A stretch of 64,000 nucleotides of DNA from Locusta migratoria. Its lineage: Eukaryota > Arthropoda > Insecta > Orthoptera > Acrididae. The DNA is taken from the NCBI GenBank assembly GCA_026315105.1, contig CM048750.1, forward strand, positions 164,700,549 to 164,764,548. Direction: 5' to 3'. The notes below the pieces were generated by a model. The model did no database searches. It was not told the DNA's origin and saw nothing but the letters and a program-made list of their open reading frames with translations. Shown piece after piece: positions 62,881 to 64,000 of the stretch (position 1 is its first letter; every line of letters begins with the position of its first letter). The position numbers were made by a program, and so were the translations under genes.

Positions 62881-64000
62881 AGAAATGTCAAGACCTTAAT
62901 TTATCTTGTATGTAGTTTGCTATAGAAAAAGATACGGCAGAAGAATAATGGGAATATGTTGCAGGTACCTCGCGCAAGATTCCTTTGAGAGATTTACCGT
63001 AGGTAGAACCTTGCTGACGTACGTGAGAAGGCTAGGGCACCTGGATGTAGACGGGCATGCGCAGCCGACATTTTTGTTCCTTCGGTTCGAAGCACGATTG
63101 TAGAATATGGCAGTCAGTACATTTTTGGCATGATGCAGCTCCGAATCGTTCGTGTATTTTCGTTTGCAATGGATCGTGCAAGACGTAAAATATGGTTAAT
63201 AAACTATTGTCGTGACAAGGTCTTAAAAACTATGAGAGGTAGTTTAATTCATTTGTAGTTATGCACAATTTCCACATGTTGTAAACGACAGGTTTCGATA
63301 CGTGCCTTTTTTAGCGATGATTCCAAAGCTACGAACTACTGTTACCACCCTACTTTTATTTGTATATACATCGGCGATAAGAAACACTATAAACATACAA
63401 TAACAAAAGTAATTACTTTTAAATGATGCACACTGGTTTGTTTTCGAGTTATAATGGTTCATTAGGATCATAACGATGTTTGAAGCTACTGCGAAGTTAA
63501 TTTTAGATACAGCTACTGCGATGCTAATTTTAGTTACTGCATCGGCGGCGTAGTTTTCTAATGTTTGCAAAAACATGTTCGCTTTACGGGGAAAATTAGT
63601 TTACTGACCGGACAAGGGTAAATACAAAGAAGTTGGTAAACTTGAAAAAATATTTTCTCTCATTCTAGCCGTTGGAGTTTTAAAAGAGCATTCAAAGGTT
63701 ACAAACATCAGCACGCTAAGCCGCAGAAGTCGTAGGTAAAATCGACCAATTTTATCACAGACAGAATTTTATTAAAGCCATACAAGCCTGTTAAAATTTC
63801 ATTAGCTGAAAAGTGTGTTGAAACTACAACTTGTGAAAATGATTTACCTTCGTCTTGGATGACAATCGATACATTTGCTTGATTTTTGCGCACAGAATGT
63901 ATCAAAGTAAACTAAAGCGAAGATTTGGTAGTGCATCTGGTATCCCGTAAAATTGAGCTGTCGAATGCGGAAACGTTGCTCACAATACACACCCAGGTGG
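62881..64000. other. No recognisable feature
   Basis: Frames at 62906-63103 and 63259-63576 have no recognisable motif. The short repeat GCTACTGCGA(A/T)GTTAATTTTAG appears twice (63487 and 63511). Confidence 0.4.

Noticed and set aside
62906..63103. A 65-codon frame near the right end
   Set aside because: No motif, no RT or transposase similarity and no neighbouring signals.
1..64000. A CRISPR-like array
   Set aside because: No regularly spaced short repeats with unique spacers; the tandem arrays found have no spacer structure, and the repeats are eukaryotic SINE, LINE and LTR types.

Overview
This window looks like intergenic or intronic DNA from a large, repeat-rich arthropod genome. The tRNA-derived SINEs (nine near-full copies of one family, eight of a second), the palindromic tRNA-like repeat and the mix of Penelope, mariner, RTE and Gypsy elements would fit an orthopteran such as a Schistocerca-type grasshopper. 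The species call is inference; no host protein-coding gene can be recognised. Nearly every long reading frame belongs to a decayed transposable element.

Layout. 1-6.2 kb: a possible LTR remnant, tRNA-like sequences, a Penelope-like element (PLE) tail and a mariner transposase fragment. 6.2-9.2 kb: an LTR with leader, a 709-bp foldback element, SINEs, a GC-rich stretch with octamer and TATA motifs, and a hAT-like end. 9.3-20 kb: two truncated LINE reverse transcriptases, a second PLE tail, seven SINEs and two more foldbacks. 20.3-25.3 kb: an RTE-type LINE flanked by members of a Helitron-like repeat family. 25.6-29.1 kb: a possible small spliced transcript and a third PLE tail. 30-38 kb: a 649-bp foldback MITE, a mariner split by a SINE, and tRNA-like inverted repeats. 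38.4-45.5 kb: two more copies of the same RTE LINE, in opposite orientations. 45.5-50.4 kb: a 197-bp hairpin element, a degenerate ~345-bp tandem array, a mariner with both TIRs, and a Gypsy fragment. 50.3-57.7 kb: a nested stack. A Gypsy fragment abuts a Tc1-like element; a Gypsy provirus with both LTRs, 5-bp target duplication, PBS and PPT sits in that Tc1; the provirus in turn carries a solo-LTR-like insertion and a truncated LINE. 57.6-62.2 kb: a long minus-strand PLE and a mariner with ~200-bp TIRs.

The most interesting pattern is a hammerhead-ribozyme-like core (CTGANGA, stem II, GAAA, usually followed by CCGG or ATT). It sits at the 3' end of all four PLE copies. Similar motifs recur in foldback elements and solitary sites that carry no coding sequence, often once per arm and pointing outward. 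Hammerheads are known in PLEs; their spread into non-coding foldback repeats here is the part that merits a second look. The other notable item is a donor-acceptor-donor-acceptor-poly(A) series at 25.98-26.80 kb that would encode a short spliced ORF.

The elements do not form a pathway. They record successive insertions, and direct repeats around many SINEs and the provirus give a relative order of events.
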